Assembly (NCBI GenBank): GCA_037157565.1
Contig: JAZHRO010000002.1
Coordinates: 33,004,501 to 33,068,500, forward strand
From: Thalassia testudinum
Lineage: Eukaryota > Streptophyta > Magnoliopsida > Alismatales > Hydrocharitaceae
Length of the DNA stretch: 64,000 nucleotides
Reading direction: 5' to 3'
In this document: one piece after another, positions 21,471 through 32,500 of the stretch
Numbering within the stretch: the first letter of the stretch is position 1
Layout of the letters: every line of letters begins with the position of its first letter
Notes under the pieces: model-generated
Seen by the model: the letters and a program-made list of their open reading frames with translations, nothing else
Databases searched by the model: none
Told to the model about the DNA's origin: nothing
Program-made: the position numbers and the translations under genes

Positions 21471-23480
21471 ATGTTTGTGCAGCAACCCCATCACATAAAC
21501 ATCTCTTCTGATTCATCTGAGCCTAACTCTCCTTCTTCCATCATCATGGAACAACCAGCAGAAGAGAATAACCTCGAGAATTAGCTTCAGTGCCTTAATG
21601 ATCTATTCCAAGCCTTTGTAAATCCACCGAAATGTCCTATGATGCGAGATCATTACAATCCCACCGTGGTGGCAATCGAACCTCGAGTCCAAATCCCAGT
21701 TAGAGGTCCTGATACTGAACTCAAGCCCAACATGATTCATGTTATTCCGAAATTTCATGGGCTCAATTCCAAGGATCCTTTCCAGCACATTAAACAGCTC
21801 AAGCATCTGGCGCAGACCTTTGGGTCAGATGTTCAGAATCGGGATATTCTTCTCATGCAAATGTTCTCTTTCTCTCTCATGGACAAAGCAGCTCACTGGT
21901 ATCAGACTCAAATGCATCTAATCAACACATGGGTTGAACTACAATCCGAGTTTTTGAAAAAGTTCTTCCTAGTTGGTCGGACAAATGTTTTACGCCACCA
22001 GATCACTCACTTCACACAATAGCATGGAGAACCACTTCACGAAGCATGGGGTCATTTCTTGGATCTCATGTGAAAGTGCCCCCATCACAGAGTTCCTAAA
22101 TGGGAACAAGTCCAGTCTTTTTAGCAAGGACTCCATGAAGATATCTGATTATTCGTCAATGCAAATTGCGGAGGAAATATCATGGGTCAACACAAAGACA
22201 CTGTGTGGGAGATTCTCAAGAATATGTGCGAGAACTTCATCAATAATGACTCCATGGGCATATTCGATCAGACCCGCACATTGACGAATCCAAGGGGAGC
22301 ACATGAGATGCAGGGCCTGTCCTCTTTTGTCGACTTGGAACTGATGGCCAGTCATTTGGACAAGGTCTATGTTATTGAGAAGAAGGTGGATGAGCTAACT
22401 CGACATCTGCAGCAAGCCACCTCTGCACAAAACCCATTCGCACAATCATCCTCTGGGAGGGAAGCTGTGCATAACATCTACCACCGATCTTCTCAAGGGT
22501 TGGACCCGTATCCACCCCTGTCTGACTCTAGGTCAGAAGGAAACTCCGAACCTTCCTATTCTAGTTGGCGGAACTCTGAATCCTCGTATTCTGACTTTTT
22601 TAAGGTTCCTCAGACCTGCGAAGACCTCAACGCCATCCAGAATGACCCATTCTCTAATGCCTATAACCCTGGATGGCGAAATCATCCTAATTTCACATGG
22701 ACGAGAAACAATCAAAATCAAAGACCACTATATCAGCCCCGCCCACAAGCTTCTCGTCTATATCAGCCGCCTCAACCTTGGCCCAACCCCATCTATCAAT
22801 CTGGGCCAACTCAGGTAGATCAAAAGACTCTTATCCTTTAGACTCTGGCTGACATTCAAAAGAAGAATGCGGCTATGCAGAAACAACACAAAGATGAGAT
22901 CACAGAGGTCCGCAATCAACTCGCCCAGATGGCAAATTCCCGCCAACCTGGTACACTCCCTTTGCAACCTCTACCTAATCCCAATAACATGTCAAATCAG
23001 AGGTGTGTTATAAACCCAAACCAAGGCCAAGCCCACATGGTTTATCACGCCCCTTCTGCTCCATCACCCGGCGGGATGGAAGCTTCGACATCATACTCAA
23101 GATTTCAGCAGCAGCCACCTATTTTACCTACACCAAACCAGAACCATGCAGGACTGAATTTAGTTACGACCCATAGTGGCAAAGCAACACAAGACCCACC
23201 TTACCCAAGCCACTTTCAGCCTTCTAGTGCTAACCCAAACCTAGGATAGTCATCCAAGATACCCCTGTCCCAAATCAAGAACCTAGACCTATTCCAGAGG
23301 AACCATCTAAGGTTCCATTTCCCAAGGCCTTGACCAAGGGAAAGAGGACAACCAAACCTGTGGCACCTGAAGAGGACCTGGTCAAGCTCTTTGAACAGGT
23401 CCATATAAACATCCCCTTGATGGATGCAATTCACCACGTACAGGCTTACGCACGATTTCTAAAAGACGTGTACACCTAAG
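21471..23480 (+). pseudogene. gag: Element C gag
   Basis: Likely start ATG 21471 (context ACCATGT), giving MFVQQPHHINISSD; a TAG ends the first frame after about 37 codons. The Retrotrans_gag domain follows (about 21660-22020) with HVIPKFHGLNSKDPFQHIK and KAAHWYQTQM...FLKKFFLVG. The VNANCGGNISWVN-like region is out of frame near 22150. A Tyr/Asn-rich tail (22182-22841) contains NPFSNAYNPGWRNHPNFTW, and a Pro/Gln-rich end follows (22875-23249). At least four stops or frameshifts. Two stops align with glutamine or arginine in A and B: FTQ-stop-HGEP, and M-stop-KCPHH against LRKCPLH in B. Confidence 0.87.
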
Positions 23481-24040
23481 CGTAAGCCACGAACCAAAAG
23501 TGGGAGCCTAATCGTATTGTCGGAACAAGCCAGCTCCATCATTTTGAGTAGGCTCCCACCTAAGGCAATAGACCCAGATACTCCCCTGATTTCCTATACA
23601 ATTGGTGATATCCAATTTGATAGAGCATTATTGGATCTAGGAGCCTCCATAAACCTAATACCTACATCCCTACTTGACCATCTTGAGGAATCTGAGCTCA
23701 AACCAATAGAGGTGACATTACAGTTGGCAGATTGATCTATTAAATCATCTAAAGGAGTTCTTGAGGATGTCATTGTTAGGGTTTGGGATTTCTATTTCTC
23801 GGTGGATTTCATAGTCTTGGATATGGATTCTCTAGAGAATCCGAAAAACACACCGATCATACTAGGGAGACCCTTTCTGGCCACTGCTAAGGCCAACATT
23901 AATTGTGAGGAGGGTCAAATTGAACTAAAATTTGGGAATCGGACACTAAAGATCAACATCTTTAAGGCCCAACAAGGGATTAATTGCGAGGTTATAGAAC
24001 AAATTTATCATATCAAGGTTGTGGTTGATGATTGATATAT
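23481..24040 (+). pseudogene. pol: Element C aspartic protease
   Basis: Frame 23517-23735 carries LSRLPPKAIDPDTPLISYTI and the active-site segment LLDLGASINLIPTSLLDHL. It ends at a TGA exactly where A and B have Arg in the D-R-S motif, a CGA-to-TGA change. It resumes with VDFIVLDMDSLENPKNTPII and GRPFLATAKANINCEEGQ to 24033. Domain order and the DLGAS motif agree with A and B. Confidence 0.88.
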
Positions 24041-25380
24041 CGAGGAAAACTTGACTACTTCTGATCAACCACAAAAGGATCAAAACCCTCAATTAGAGGA
24101 GTCCGAACTCAACCTAGACACACCCATAGCTCCTTCCCTTGCTCCCGACACCCACCCTGAACCACCCGCTGCTACTGATAACCCTGTTTTAGAACTAAAG
24201 CCTCTTCTCGATCATCTAAAATACATCTTTTTGGGTTCCAATTAGATGTTTCCTATGATTATTAACTCCAGACTCACACCTGATCAGGAATCTCGTCTGA
24301 TTTCTGTTCTCCAGCAACATCGAAGAGCTATTGGATGGACTCTCGATGATTTGACTGGTATTAGCCCCTCTTATTGTACACATCGCATCTATATTGAAGA
24401 GGGCACACGACCTTCCCGTGAAATGCAGAGATGTCTGAATCCTAATCTGCAAGAGGTCGTGAAAAAGGAGATCATTAAGTGGTTAGATGCTGGGGCCATC
24501 TACCCGAACTCCGACAGTCGGTGGGTGAGTCCAATCGAGGTTGTGCCTAAGAAGGCAGGACTCATCATGATCACGACTGAGACCAGAGAAATCATATCGA
24601 CTTGTGTAGCAAATTTGTGGAGAGTCTGCATTGATTATAGAAGACTCAATACCTCCACGAAGAAGGATCATTTCCCACTATCATTCATTGATCAGATCCT
24701 TGAGAAACTAGCGGAAAATAGATTCTTCTGCTTTTTGGACAGGTATTCCAGTTACAACCAGGTGGCAACCCATCTTGAGCACCAAGAGAAGACCACTTTC
24801 ACCTACCCCTTTGGGACGTACACATTTCGAAGGATGCCTTTTGATCTCTGCAATGCACCTGCTACTTTTCAGCGATGCATGCTTGCCATATTCTCAGATA
24901 TGGTAGGTGAATATCTGGAAGTCTTCATGGATGACTTCTCAATTTTTGGTGAATCATTTCACGATTGCCTCCTGCACTTGGTGCAGATCTTCAGGCAGTG
25001 CATTGACATGAATTTGGTTCTTTCCTGGAAAAAAAGCCACTTCATGGTTCCTGAGGGAATTGTCTTAGGACATCTCATCTCTGAGAAAGGCATCCAGGTT
25101 GATCGAGCTAAGGTGAATCTAATTTCCAAACCTCCTATGCCTAGCTCAGTTAAAGACATCCGATCCTTCCTGGGGCACGTCGATTTTTACCGGTGATTCA
25201 TTCCAGACTTCTCGAAGATCGCGCGCCCCCTGACTAATCTACTATCTATAGATGTCCCTTTCGAAATCTCCAAGGAGTACACTCAGGCATTTGAGATCCT
25301 ACGTGATCGAGTTACCCAAGCACCTATCCTACAGTCCCTTGATTGGTCTCAACCCTTTGAGATCATGTGTGATAAATCTA
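24041..25380 (+). pseudogene. pol: Element C reverse transcriptase
   Basis: 24041-24245 is a proline-rich linker. RT frame 24246-25196: VVKKEIIKWLDAGAIYPNSDS, WRVCIDYRRLNTSTKKDHF, FIDQILEKLAENRFFCFLDR, TTFTYPFGTYTFRRMPFDLC and VFMDDFSIFGESF (FMDD 24924-24935), then SFLGHVDFYR followed by TGA at a position that is Arg in B. The connection (FIPDFSKIARPLTNLL) continues in frame to RNase H. Catalytic Asp residues are retained; MPFGL has become MPFDL. Confidence 0.9.
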
Positions 25381-25770
25381 ATTATGCTGTAGGTGTGGTA
25401 CTTGGGTAGAAAATTGACAGGAAACCCGTGGTCATTTACTATGCTAGTAAAACACTTGACGAGGCTCAGCATAACTACATAGTTACTGAGAAAGAGCTGC
25501 TAGCCGTAGTATTTGCCCTAGAAAAGTTCAGATCATATCTTCTGGGTTCTTGTGTTATCAATTACTCAGATCACACAGTTGTGAGGCATCTCCTTGCGAA
25601 GAAAGACGTGAAACCTCGACTAATCTGTTGATCTTGCTGTTGCAAGAGTTTGACCTCAAGATTTGCGACAAGGTAGGGAAATTGAATGTGGTAGCTGATT
25701 ACTATCCCGCCTTCCTTCTGACATTATTGACCCTTCTAGACCCATTAAGGAACATTTTCCTGATGAGCAC
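25381..25770 (+). pseudogene. pol: Element C RNase H
   Basis: CDKSNYAVGVVLG, a TAG, then [20 protein letters not shown], Glu in [16 protein letters not shown] and Asp in [14 protein letters not shown] frameshift near 25620 leads to LLQEFDLKICDKVGKLNVVAD. Same order as in B. Confidence 0.85.
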
Positions 25771-27060
25771 CTCCTGACTATCAGTACGGGCCTTCCATGG
25801 TTTGCTGATCTAGTAAACTACCTGGCATCACATCAGATCCCATTTGATTGGCCGAAAGCCAAGAAGGACAAATTACTTTCCGATGCCAAGTACTACTTTT
25901 GGGAAGACCCGTATCTCTTCCACAATGGTGCTGATCAAATCATCCGATGATGTGTCCCGGAAGTGGAAATTCAGGACATCTTGTCCTTTTGCCATGACTA
26001 GACATGCAGTGGACACTTCTCTAGTCATAAAATCATAGCAAAAGTCCTCCAGTGCAGCTTCTATTGTCCTAAGATTTTCAAAGACTCATACAATCACTGT
26101 AAGGCATGCACTCGTTGCCAGACCTTGGGCAACATGAGCCACCGTGATATGATGCCCTTACAGTCGATTCTCGTATGCGAAATCATCGATGTCTGGGGGA
26201 TTGATTTTATGGGACCCTTCCCTGTTTCGAACGGCTTCGAGTACATTTTGCTCGCTGTTGACTATGTGTCCAAGTGGATCGAAGCCATTCTGACCTGAAC
26301 TAATGATCATAAGGTGGTTATCAAATTCATTCATCAGAGCATCTCTTCTCGGTTCGGGATTCCACGTGCCATAATCTCTGATGGAGGGACCCATTTCATG
26401 AATGCTCAGTTCAGATCACTGATGACCAAATACAGGGTGTCACACCGAATCTCTACTCCTTATCACCCCCAAACCAACGGTCTAGCTGAGCTATCGAATC
26501 GGGAGATCAAGAAAATCCTCCAGGTCACTATTCGACCTGATAGGAAAGACTGGTCATCCTGACTTCTGGAAGCTTTGTGGGCTTATAGGACCACCCACAA
26601 AACCCAATTAGGCATGTCTCCCTTCAAATTAGTGTACAGGAAGGCATGCCACCTCCCCGTTGAATTCGAGCACAAAGCCTATTGGCCAGTACGGAATTGC
26701 AATCTCGATCTTTCTAAGGTAGGAACCCACAGAAAGCTTCAAATGAGCGAGATCGATGAATTATGCCACGACGCATATGAGAACTCATGAATTTACAAAA
26801 AGCGAGTTAAGGCCTTTCACGACAAGCACATATCCAGAAAGATCTTTTTCCCTGGTCAGAAAGTCCTCTTTGATGCCAAACTTAAACTGTTCCCAGGAAA
26901 ACTCAGATCAAAATGGATTGGACCATACCTTGTCTGACGAATCTTTGGAAATGGAGCCGTTGAAATCAGTCAACTCAGCCATGATTCAGAACCTTTTGTT
27001 GTGAATGGTCAGAGACTCAAACCATTCATTGAACTTACTAATACAAATTTGGCTGAGATA
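25771..27060 (+). pseudogene. pol: Element C integrase
   Basis: The zinc domain is in fragments, ending [19 protein letters not shown] near 26150. The catalytic core has Asp in WGIDFMGPF (about 26200), Asp in IISDGGTHF (about 26385) and Glu in NGLAELSNREIK (about 26500). Then WAYRTTHKTQLGMSPFKLV, and the C-terminal [12 protein letters not shown] segment near 26910. At least five in-frame TGA codons; two align with Arg in B or in the family motif (SS-stop-LLEALWAYRT and ENS-stop-IYK against ENTRIYK). The frame ends near 27060. Confidence 0.9.
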
Positions 27061-27367
27061 TCTTTTACCCTCCATTCTCCCTAAGCTCATTGCACCTGGC
27101 CGATGGCGTTAAACTCAACGCTTAACGGGAGGCAACCCGTCATTTTAAAAAACCCGAAACCTTTCCTGACACATCCTATGTTGAACTCATATTGCATTTT
27201 AGGATTCATCCACTAGAATAGTTGACTCCACCTCTAGTACCTGTACCCGAGCTTGAAATCGTCCGCAACAGTCATCCCGACCCATTCACCCACCGAACAC
27301 CTATTCTAATGAATGATCTAAGCTGAACTCGAACCCACTTAATTTACAATAAGGACATTGCAAATCG

Positions 27368-27383
27368 TAGGCATGGGGGGGTA
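27368..27383 (+). other. Internal polypurine-like motif of element C
   Basis: TAGGCATGGGGGGGTA, 1.35 kb before the 3' LTR. It looks more like a functional tract than the terminal one, which has decayed to CTAGGGATGGCAATA. Confidence 0.65.
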
Positions 27384-28136
27384 GTAAGGTAGAAAACTCC
27401 ATGAAAATCATTTCACAAGGAAGGGTTTCAGAAAAAAAATCACATATTGCAAAAATACCAAAAAAATAAAAAATTTCTTGAAAAGAACAAAAATATGAGA
27501 GGAGTGGAAATTTTGATGGCATATCAGACTTTGAGGAGAAAAAGGGGAGGAGATAAAAATGTCAAAAAGGGGCACAATTTGTAAAGAAAAAGAAAAAGAG
27601 GTAGTCATTAGTAAAAGATTAAGGAATTGACTTAGTTCTAGACCATATCAAAAGAAAGAAAGGCAAAACGTGCTAATGAAACAGAGAAGAGATTAGTAGG
27701 AACAATGATTTTAGGCCTTTTGGGCTATAATCCTAGGCTTAAAAATTCAAGTAACCACTAAGATCTGGATAGTCCTCAAGAGGTTGGGGAGAATGCGAAG
27801 CTTAAGTATTAGGTCTAAGGCTTAGGGAGTATTCGGCCTCATTAACTGACCTATGGTTTGCGGGACTCGGTAACCTAAGCACCCCAATCCACACACAGTC
27901 TGGTTCAGTGTGCCTAAGTGTCAAAATCATGCAAATGTGTTTAAATTTTTTTGGAAAAGTTACCTAGATTAGGAGCGGCTAATCAACACAAGTTGATTTG
28001 GACGAGTTCCCGACGCGAATAGGCAGGAAATTCCCCTCGAAGATGTGCAATAACATATCATCTCCTCGATGACTGTCTCCTAGGATATCTACATATCCTA
28101 CTGAAGGCATGTAAGCACCCTGTGCTGGTTCATATG

Positions 28137-28285
28137 CCATGGGTGGCATTATTTCGAAATGTCAATTGCTAGGTCTGGATTTAGCTATAGAACGCCATGG
28201 GTGGGATTATCTCAAAATCTCGAAAGCTAGGGTTCTGGGGGTTGCCATGGGCGGTGCTATCTCAAAGCATCGATTGCCAGGGACC
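28137..28285 (+). repeat. Three imperfect tandem units in the element C tail
   Basis: Units start at 28137, 28195 and 28245 with CCATGGGYGG and match the three units of D (55-204) one to one. Confidence 0.75.
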
Positions 28286-28693
28286 CTATGAGGATTGTTG
28301 ATGGGGACTAGGAATCTGATACATACTGTGTTGTAAAGCCAATCCGAAGCTAGAAATAAAAAGAAAAGGGAGAGAAAACTCTCCAAAAATAAAGAAAAAT
28401 TCCCATGTCTCTCTCTAACAAAAATGCATTGCAAACTGAACCGAGGCTAAAACATGTTACAAGCACGGGTGCTTTAACCGTGGAGTTCAACGAACCTTAG
28501 GTTAGTTCTTCTGAGCCTTAAAAACCTTCGCGGTAGACTAAGGCTAGAGTTGGTTAGGTCAGGACTTGGTTGGTACTTGAGTACCTCTAGGCCGACTATT
28601 AGCATTCTAACCTAATCTACAAAAGGAAGCACACAGCAAGTTTTTAAGCATCAAAAGATTTTATGGTCTAGAATCAAAGTTAATACCTTGAAA

Positions 28694-28730
28694 TTTTGCT
28701 AAAGGCTAGCAAAAGCTAGGGATGGCAATA
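28694..28730 (+). other. Pre-PPT hairpin and terminal polypurine tract of element C
   Basis: TTTTGCTA (28694-28701), loop AAGGC, TAGCAAAA (28707-28714), followed by the degraded tract CTAGGGATGGCAATA and the LTR start TGATGGG at 28731. Confidence 0.75.
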
Positions 28731-28795
28731 TGATGGGAACACCATCATAAGCCATAACTAGCTCATTTTGACCCAATTAAAAAGCTACTTCGGAT
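28731..28795 (+). repeat. Stub of the 3' LTR of element C
   Basis: TGATGGGAACACCATCA, then AAGCCATAACTAGCTCATTT and TGACCCAATT. The same opening begins the solo LTR at 34066. It then breaks off and Sirevirus gag of element F starts, so about 2.6 kb of LTR and the 5' end of F are missing here. The exact junction is uncertain by about 10 bp. Confidence 0.75.
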
Positions 28796-29645
28796 GATGC
28801 GGTAAGTACCGATGACGAAGAATTTATTTTATTAGCTAAAAAGTTTAAAAAGTTTCTCAGAAATAGAAAAGAGATTAAGGGAAGGAAAAGAGAGGAAGAA
28901 CCTCTAGTTTGCTATAATTGCAAAAAGAGAGGTCACATAAGGAAAGATTGTCCCTTACTCAAAAGGGATGATGAGAAGAAACCCAAGAAGCCTTCCAACT
29001 ATAAGATCTCTAAGCCGAAGGGATTCAAGAAGAAGGCGTTTCAAGCAACGTGGGATGACTCCACCTCCGAAGAAGAAGAGGAGGAGGAAACAAATGAAGA
29101 AACGACATCTTGGGATTAATGGCAACAAATGATGGTTCTGAGTCTGAATCTGAGGAACCTGAGGTAAAGTCCTACTCTTTAGATGAATTACAAGATGCCT
29201 TCGATTCACTATATGTAGATCTTAAGAAAATAAAAATCCAAAGCAGGCTTTAAAAGAAGAAAACTTAGAAAATAAGAAATTAATCAATGATCTTGAAAAA
29301 AAGAATCTAATTCTTACAAAAGAAATTACTGCTTTAAATATGCAAATAAGAAATCTAATGATTGAGAAAGAGTCATTAACAAATGATTTGTATACAGTAA
29401 TGAGTGAACAAAAATTTCTAGATAGAGAAGAATTACTTGACAAAATCCATGTGCTTGAAAAATCAAACTCCTTTAGAAAGGATGAAAATAGCTTACTTAG
29501 AGTAGAGATTAGGGCATTGGAAGATAAACTAGACATAATAAAAATAGAGATAAATCACCTCAAAGAAAAGTCAAATCAACTTCTTGAGGACCTAACCAAA
29601 TTTACAAAGGGGAAAGATTACTTAGACAAACTCATTGCCCATTAA
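28796..29645 (+). pseudogene. gag: Element F gag, C-terminal part
   Basis: Begins abruptly with acidic SDDAVSTDDEEF, then Lys-rich KKFKKFLRNRKEIK and a perfect CCHC zinc knuckle CYNCKKRGHIRKDC (28910-28951). Lys/Ser-rich and acidic stretches (SEEEEEEETNEE) follow. After a stop and frameshift, 29230-29645 encodes a long Glu/Lys/Leu-rich coiled-coil-like segment (EKSNSFRKDENSLLRVEIRA). It would bind and package the element RNA. The capsid portion upstream is lost at the junction with element C. Confidence 0.82.
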
Positions 29646-30678
29646 AAACCTTCCTCAAGTAAATTTGGATTAGGCTTTTATGAACCTAATCAAAGTGAGC
29701 CAAAAAAGGACCCTCCTCTAAAGGAGACCACTAACAAATACAGATCCACATTACAATGGATACCGAAAGGACAACTCTCACTTTGTTTTGTAGGGATGAA
29801 AGGACATCATAATGTCAAAAATTGGATATACAAAATCAAGGATGGACTCAAATTAGAAAGACCTATAGAAACACCAAGTCACCATCGAAGATCTTTTGTA
29901 GGAGGAAGAGTGTCTACAAGGAAGAAGACAAGGTGACCACCGCCACCAAGGAGGCTGATGGGTGATGGACTCCGGATGCTCCAAACATATGACAGGAGAC
30001 AAGCGCCTATTTTTGGACCTCCAACCTATGGATGGAGGAACGATTACATTTGGCAACAACCACAAGGGCCATATTATTGGCCTTGGTAAAATAGGTAACC
30101 CTCTCTCTCCCATCTCAAATGTTTCTCTAGTTAAAGGACTAAAACATAATCTTTTGAGTGTCAGTCAAATATGTGATAAGGGCTTTAAAGTAGTGTTTAC
30201 TTCTAAAATGTTTGAAATTATGCATGCATTAACCAATGAAACCCTTCTTAAGGGAACTAGATTTAAAGACATTTATGTCATAGAATTTGATAAAAATGGC
30301 ACTTCTGAATGTCTTATAGCAAATGATGAGTTAATTATATGGCATAGAAGACTAGGACATGTTCATATGAAGCTGGTTCAAAAACTAGCTAAATATGAAA
30401 TAGTATGAGGTCTTCATAAAGGAAAATTTTTAAATGAGCCTATCTGTGATTTATGTAAATTAGGTAAGATTATGAAATCTAATTTTAAAAGCAAAGAAGT
30501 TATAACCACATCAAGACCTTTAGAACTACTTCATCTAGATCTATTTGGACCTACAAAATATGAGAACCTTAGTGGATGCAAATATTACCTTGTAATTGGA
30601 GATGATTTTTCGAGGTTTTCATGAGTCTCCTTCTTGAGATCCAAAGGAGTGTTTTCCGTCTTTTGTATTTTTTGTAGG
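29646..30678 (+). pseudogene. pol: Element F protease and integrase N-terminal half
   Basis: The gag-protease linker is in fragments to 29961. Protease motif MDSGCSKHMTGDKRLF (DSG codons 29968-29976). GAG-pre-integrase region: KHNLLSVSQICDKGFKV and the HHCC zinc site HRRLGHVHMKLV...CDLCKLGK (30340-30470). The integrase core starts with LHLDLFGPT (first catalytic Asp) and runs to 30673, where element E is inserted. Stops: TGA after KYEIV and TGA in FS-stop-VSFL (a former TGG). The second half of the domain is at 41187. Confidence 0.87.
30674..30678. other. Target-site duplication GTAGG, left copy (element E)
   Basis: GTAGG directly precedes the E 5' LTR; the right copy is 41182-41186. Joining the flanks over one copy keeps the integrase frame of F. 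Confidence 0.95.
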
Positions 30679-31290
30679 TGATGTGAACATGTTTATACTA
30701 CTTAAGATGTCTATTTTTGCATGTTCTTAAGCATAGGATTGCATTGCATGCTATAAATATTGCATAACATGCATCATCTTGCATTTAGAATAGTTTGAAT
30801 AAAATGGAGGATAATTGTCTCCTTTTATGTATATGGATAGGGCAAACTTTTTATCGAGGTCTCGGATCGAAGATCCAACTGTACAGATGTGATCAGGGTG
30901 ACGATTGGAGTTCAATGACTCTAAGATCGCCCTAATCAGGCATCTGTAGCATCAGATAGAGATCGGGGAACCCTAGAAGATCAAGGGCCAAGATGGTGTG
31001 AATCCGCACTTCAAATGAAAAATCCAACCACACGGATGGATTCGAATCGACGATCGCAGCCTAATAGCGTGAAAATCGACTCAATCCGACAACCGTGGCA
31101 CCATCTACATCATCCAGAAGATGGATGGCTAAGATGGTGCCACGTGGTGCCATCTCAGCCGTCCAACCGGCCGTCAAGACTGCCGCTGCCTCTCCAAAGG
31201 ACATCCAGTGCATGATCTGGGCCGTTGGATCTTCATCCAACGACTGTGGATGCGGCGCCTTAAATCGTTCACGCGACCTTCTAGACTACG

Positions 31291-31343
31291 TAGCGCAACG
31301 GAGACAACGTTGCGGGCGAAGCAGAGGTCACGAGGTCGAGCCC
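31291..31343 (+). other. tRNA-like module in the element E 5' LTR
   Basis: TAGCGCAACGG (31291-31301, A-box-like) and AGGTCGAGCCC (31333-31343, B-box-like), 42 bases apart, sense to the element and about 360-410 bp upstream of the TATA box. The 3' LTR copy is 39978-40031. Confidence 0.5.
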
Positions 31344-31696
31344 CCACGAGCCTCAAATCAGGCGCGGGCGAGCGGGCCCGTGGAGCGTCAGATCGCGATC
31401 GAACGGTCGTGCGCGCCTGATAGCGCTCACGCGCTATTGCACACGCTGCGAAGACGCAGCATCATACGCGGGCGGGCACGCGCTGAGGAGGCGGGCGTAG
31501 TGCAATTTGAGCCTTCCGATCGCTGAGGATGGCTGAACGTACGCGTGCGTTGAGTGTGTGGGCAAGCAAGCGGGCGCGCACACGCCGCCCACTATGCCCA
31601 CGTTTATACCTTTAGCAACGGTTTTATCTGTCACTAAAGGTCCTGAATTAATGCTTTAAGAGTTGTAATGACCAAATTGCCCCCACTCCTTGCAAC

Positions 31697-31706
31697 TATA
31701 AAAAGA
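31697..31706 (+). promoter_or_regulatory. TATA box of the element E 5' LTR
   Basis: CTATAAAAAG after CTTGCAA, followed by a pyrimidine-rich leader. The 3' LTR has CTATAAAAGG at 40396-40405. Confidence 0.65.
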
Positions 31707-31938
31707 GACCCCCTCCACATGAAACTCTCATCCCTTCCTTCTCTTCTCTCCCTCTCCAAAGCTCAAGAGAAGCTTGTCCCACACCTGGGATGCTTCTCGC
31801 GAGATAAAGTCAATTTTTCATCCCCCTTTCTGAAGTGGATCCCGCGACGACGATGACGTGCTGCCCCGTTCTCGTTCTTCCCGCTTCGTTCTCCTTCGTC
31901 CTGCTCCGTCCTCCTTTGTCCAGGTGTCGTCCCGTCCA

Positions 31939-32080
31939 GCTCATCCTCCAAGCGACCGTCGAGAAGGATATTTCTCTCCCCATTCTTTTACTGCTTTCTA
32001 GAGTAGTTCGGCTCGTCCTCCAAGCGACCGTCGAGGAGGATATCTCTCTCCCCATTCTTTTACTGCTTTCTAGAGTAGTT
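31939..32080 (+). repeat. Two tandem ~72 bp units in the element E LTR
   Basis: Both units run from CTCRTCCTCCAAGCGACCGT through CTCTCCCCATTCTTTTACTG to TTTCTAGAGTAGTT. The 3' LTR repeats the arrangement at about 40639-40780. Confidence 0.8.
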
Positions 32081-32482
32081 TTATTGCTTTCTAGAATAGA
32101 TTTACTATTTTCTAGTGTAATCATTTTCCCGCTTTCTAGTTGTAATATTTAATGTAATGAACAATCGTTCTGATGATAAAATTTCATATTTATTCTACAT
32201 CTCTTTTTGGTTTTCATTTGTAATATTCTTTCTCTCTCTTACTCTCTTTGTCTCTCTTATATTTATTGTAAATAGTTAGATAGTTCTAAACAATTGAATT
32301 ACTTCGTGACAAATAAAACAAACATGAATTTTTTAAATCAAACGTCTGCCTCCCTGTGTTCGACCCAGGATTTCCATTCTGGTATAAATTTTATTTGTTG
32401 AATATGAGTTCTTCGCTTTCATACTACGACAAGGTTTTCAAAACCAAACACATTAGCGTAGCACCTCGACGTTCAACATTTT

Positions 32483-32500
32483 TGGCGCCGTTGACAGGGA
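32483..32500 (+). other. Primer binding site of element E
   Basis: TGGCGCCGTTGACAGGGA, 16 of 18 matches to the tRNA-Asp 3' complement, 4 bases after the LTR end and therefore close to the normal position. Confidence 0.88.

Larger units (their letters stand above)
27061..28730 (+). other. 3' non-coding tail of element C
   Basis: 1.67 kb without a coding frame. It contains a short hairpin ACGGGaggcaaCCCGT (about 27122-27139), an internal polypurine-like motif (27368-27383), three tandem units (28137-28285), the pre-PPT hairpin (28694-28714) and a degraded terminal polypurine tract (28716-28730). From 28081 on it parallels D (1-640). Confidence 0.75.
6287..28795 (+). mobile_element. Element C: Athila-like retrotransposon, split by B and truncated at both LTRs
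   Basis: Plus-strand order: end of 5' LTR (6287-6680), primer site, leader (to 7504, resuming at 21264), gag, protease, RT, RNase H, integrase (21471-27060), 3' tail with hairpin and polypurine tract, and the first 65 or so bases of the 3' LTR. Element A occupies its 5' LTR and element B its leader (duplication CCAGG/CCATG). All domains are present but every one is broken by stops. Its 3' LTR start matches the solo LTR at 34066, which identifies that solo LTR as C-family. Confidence 0.85.
30679..32478 (+). repeat. 5' LTR of element E (1800 bp)
   Basis: TGATGTGAACATG...GTTCAACA. TATA box CTATAAAAAG (31697-31706), U3 tRNA-like module (31291-31343), decayed palindrome (31609-31641), and a tandem duplication of about 72 bp after the TATA box (31939-32080). 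It ends one nucleotide before the spacer and primer site. Confidence 0.95.
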
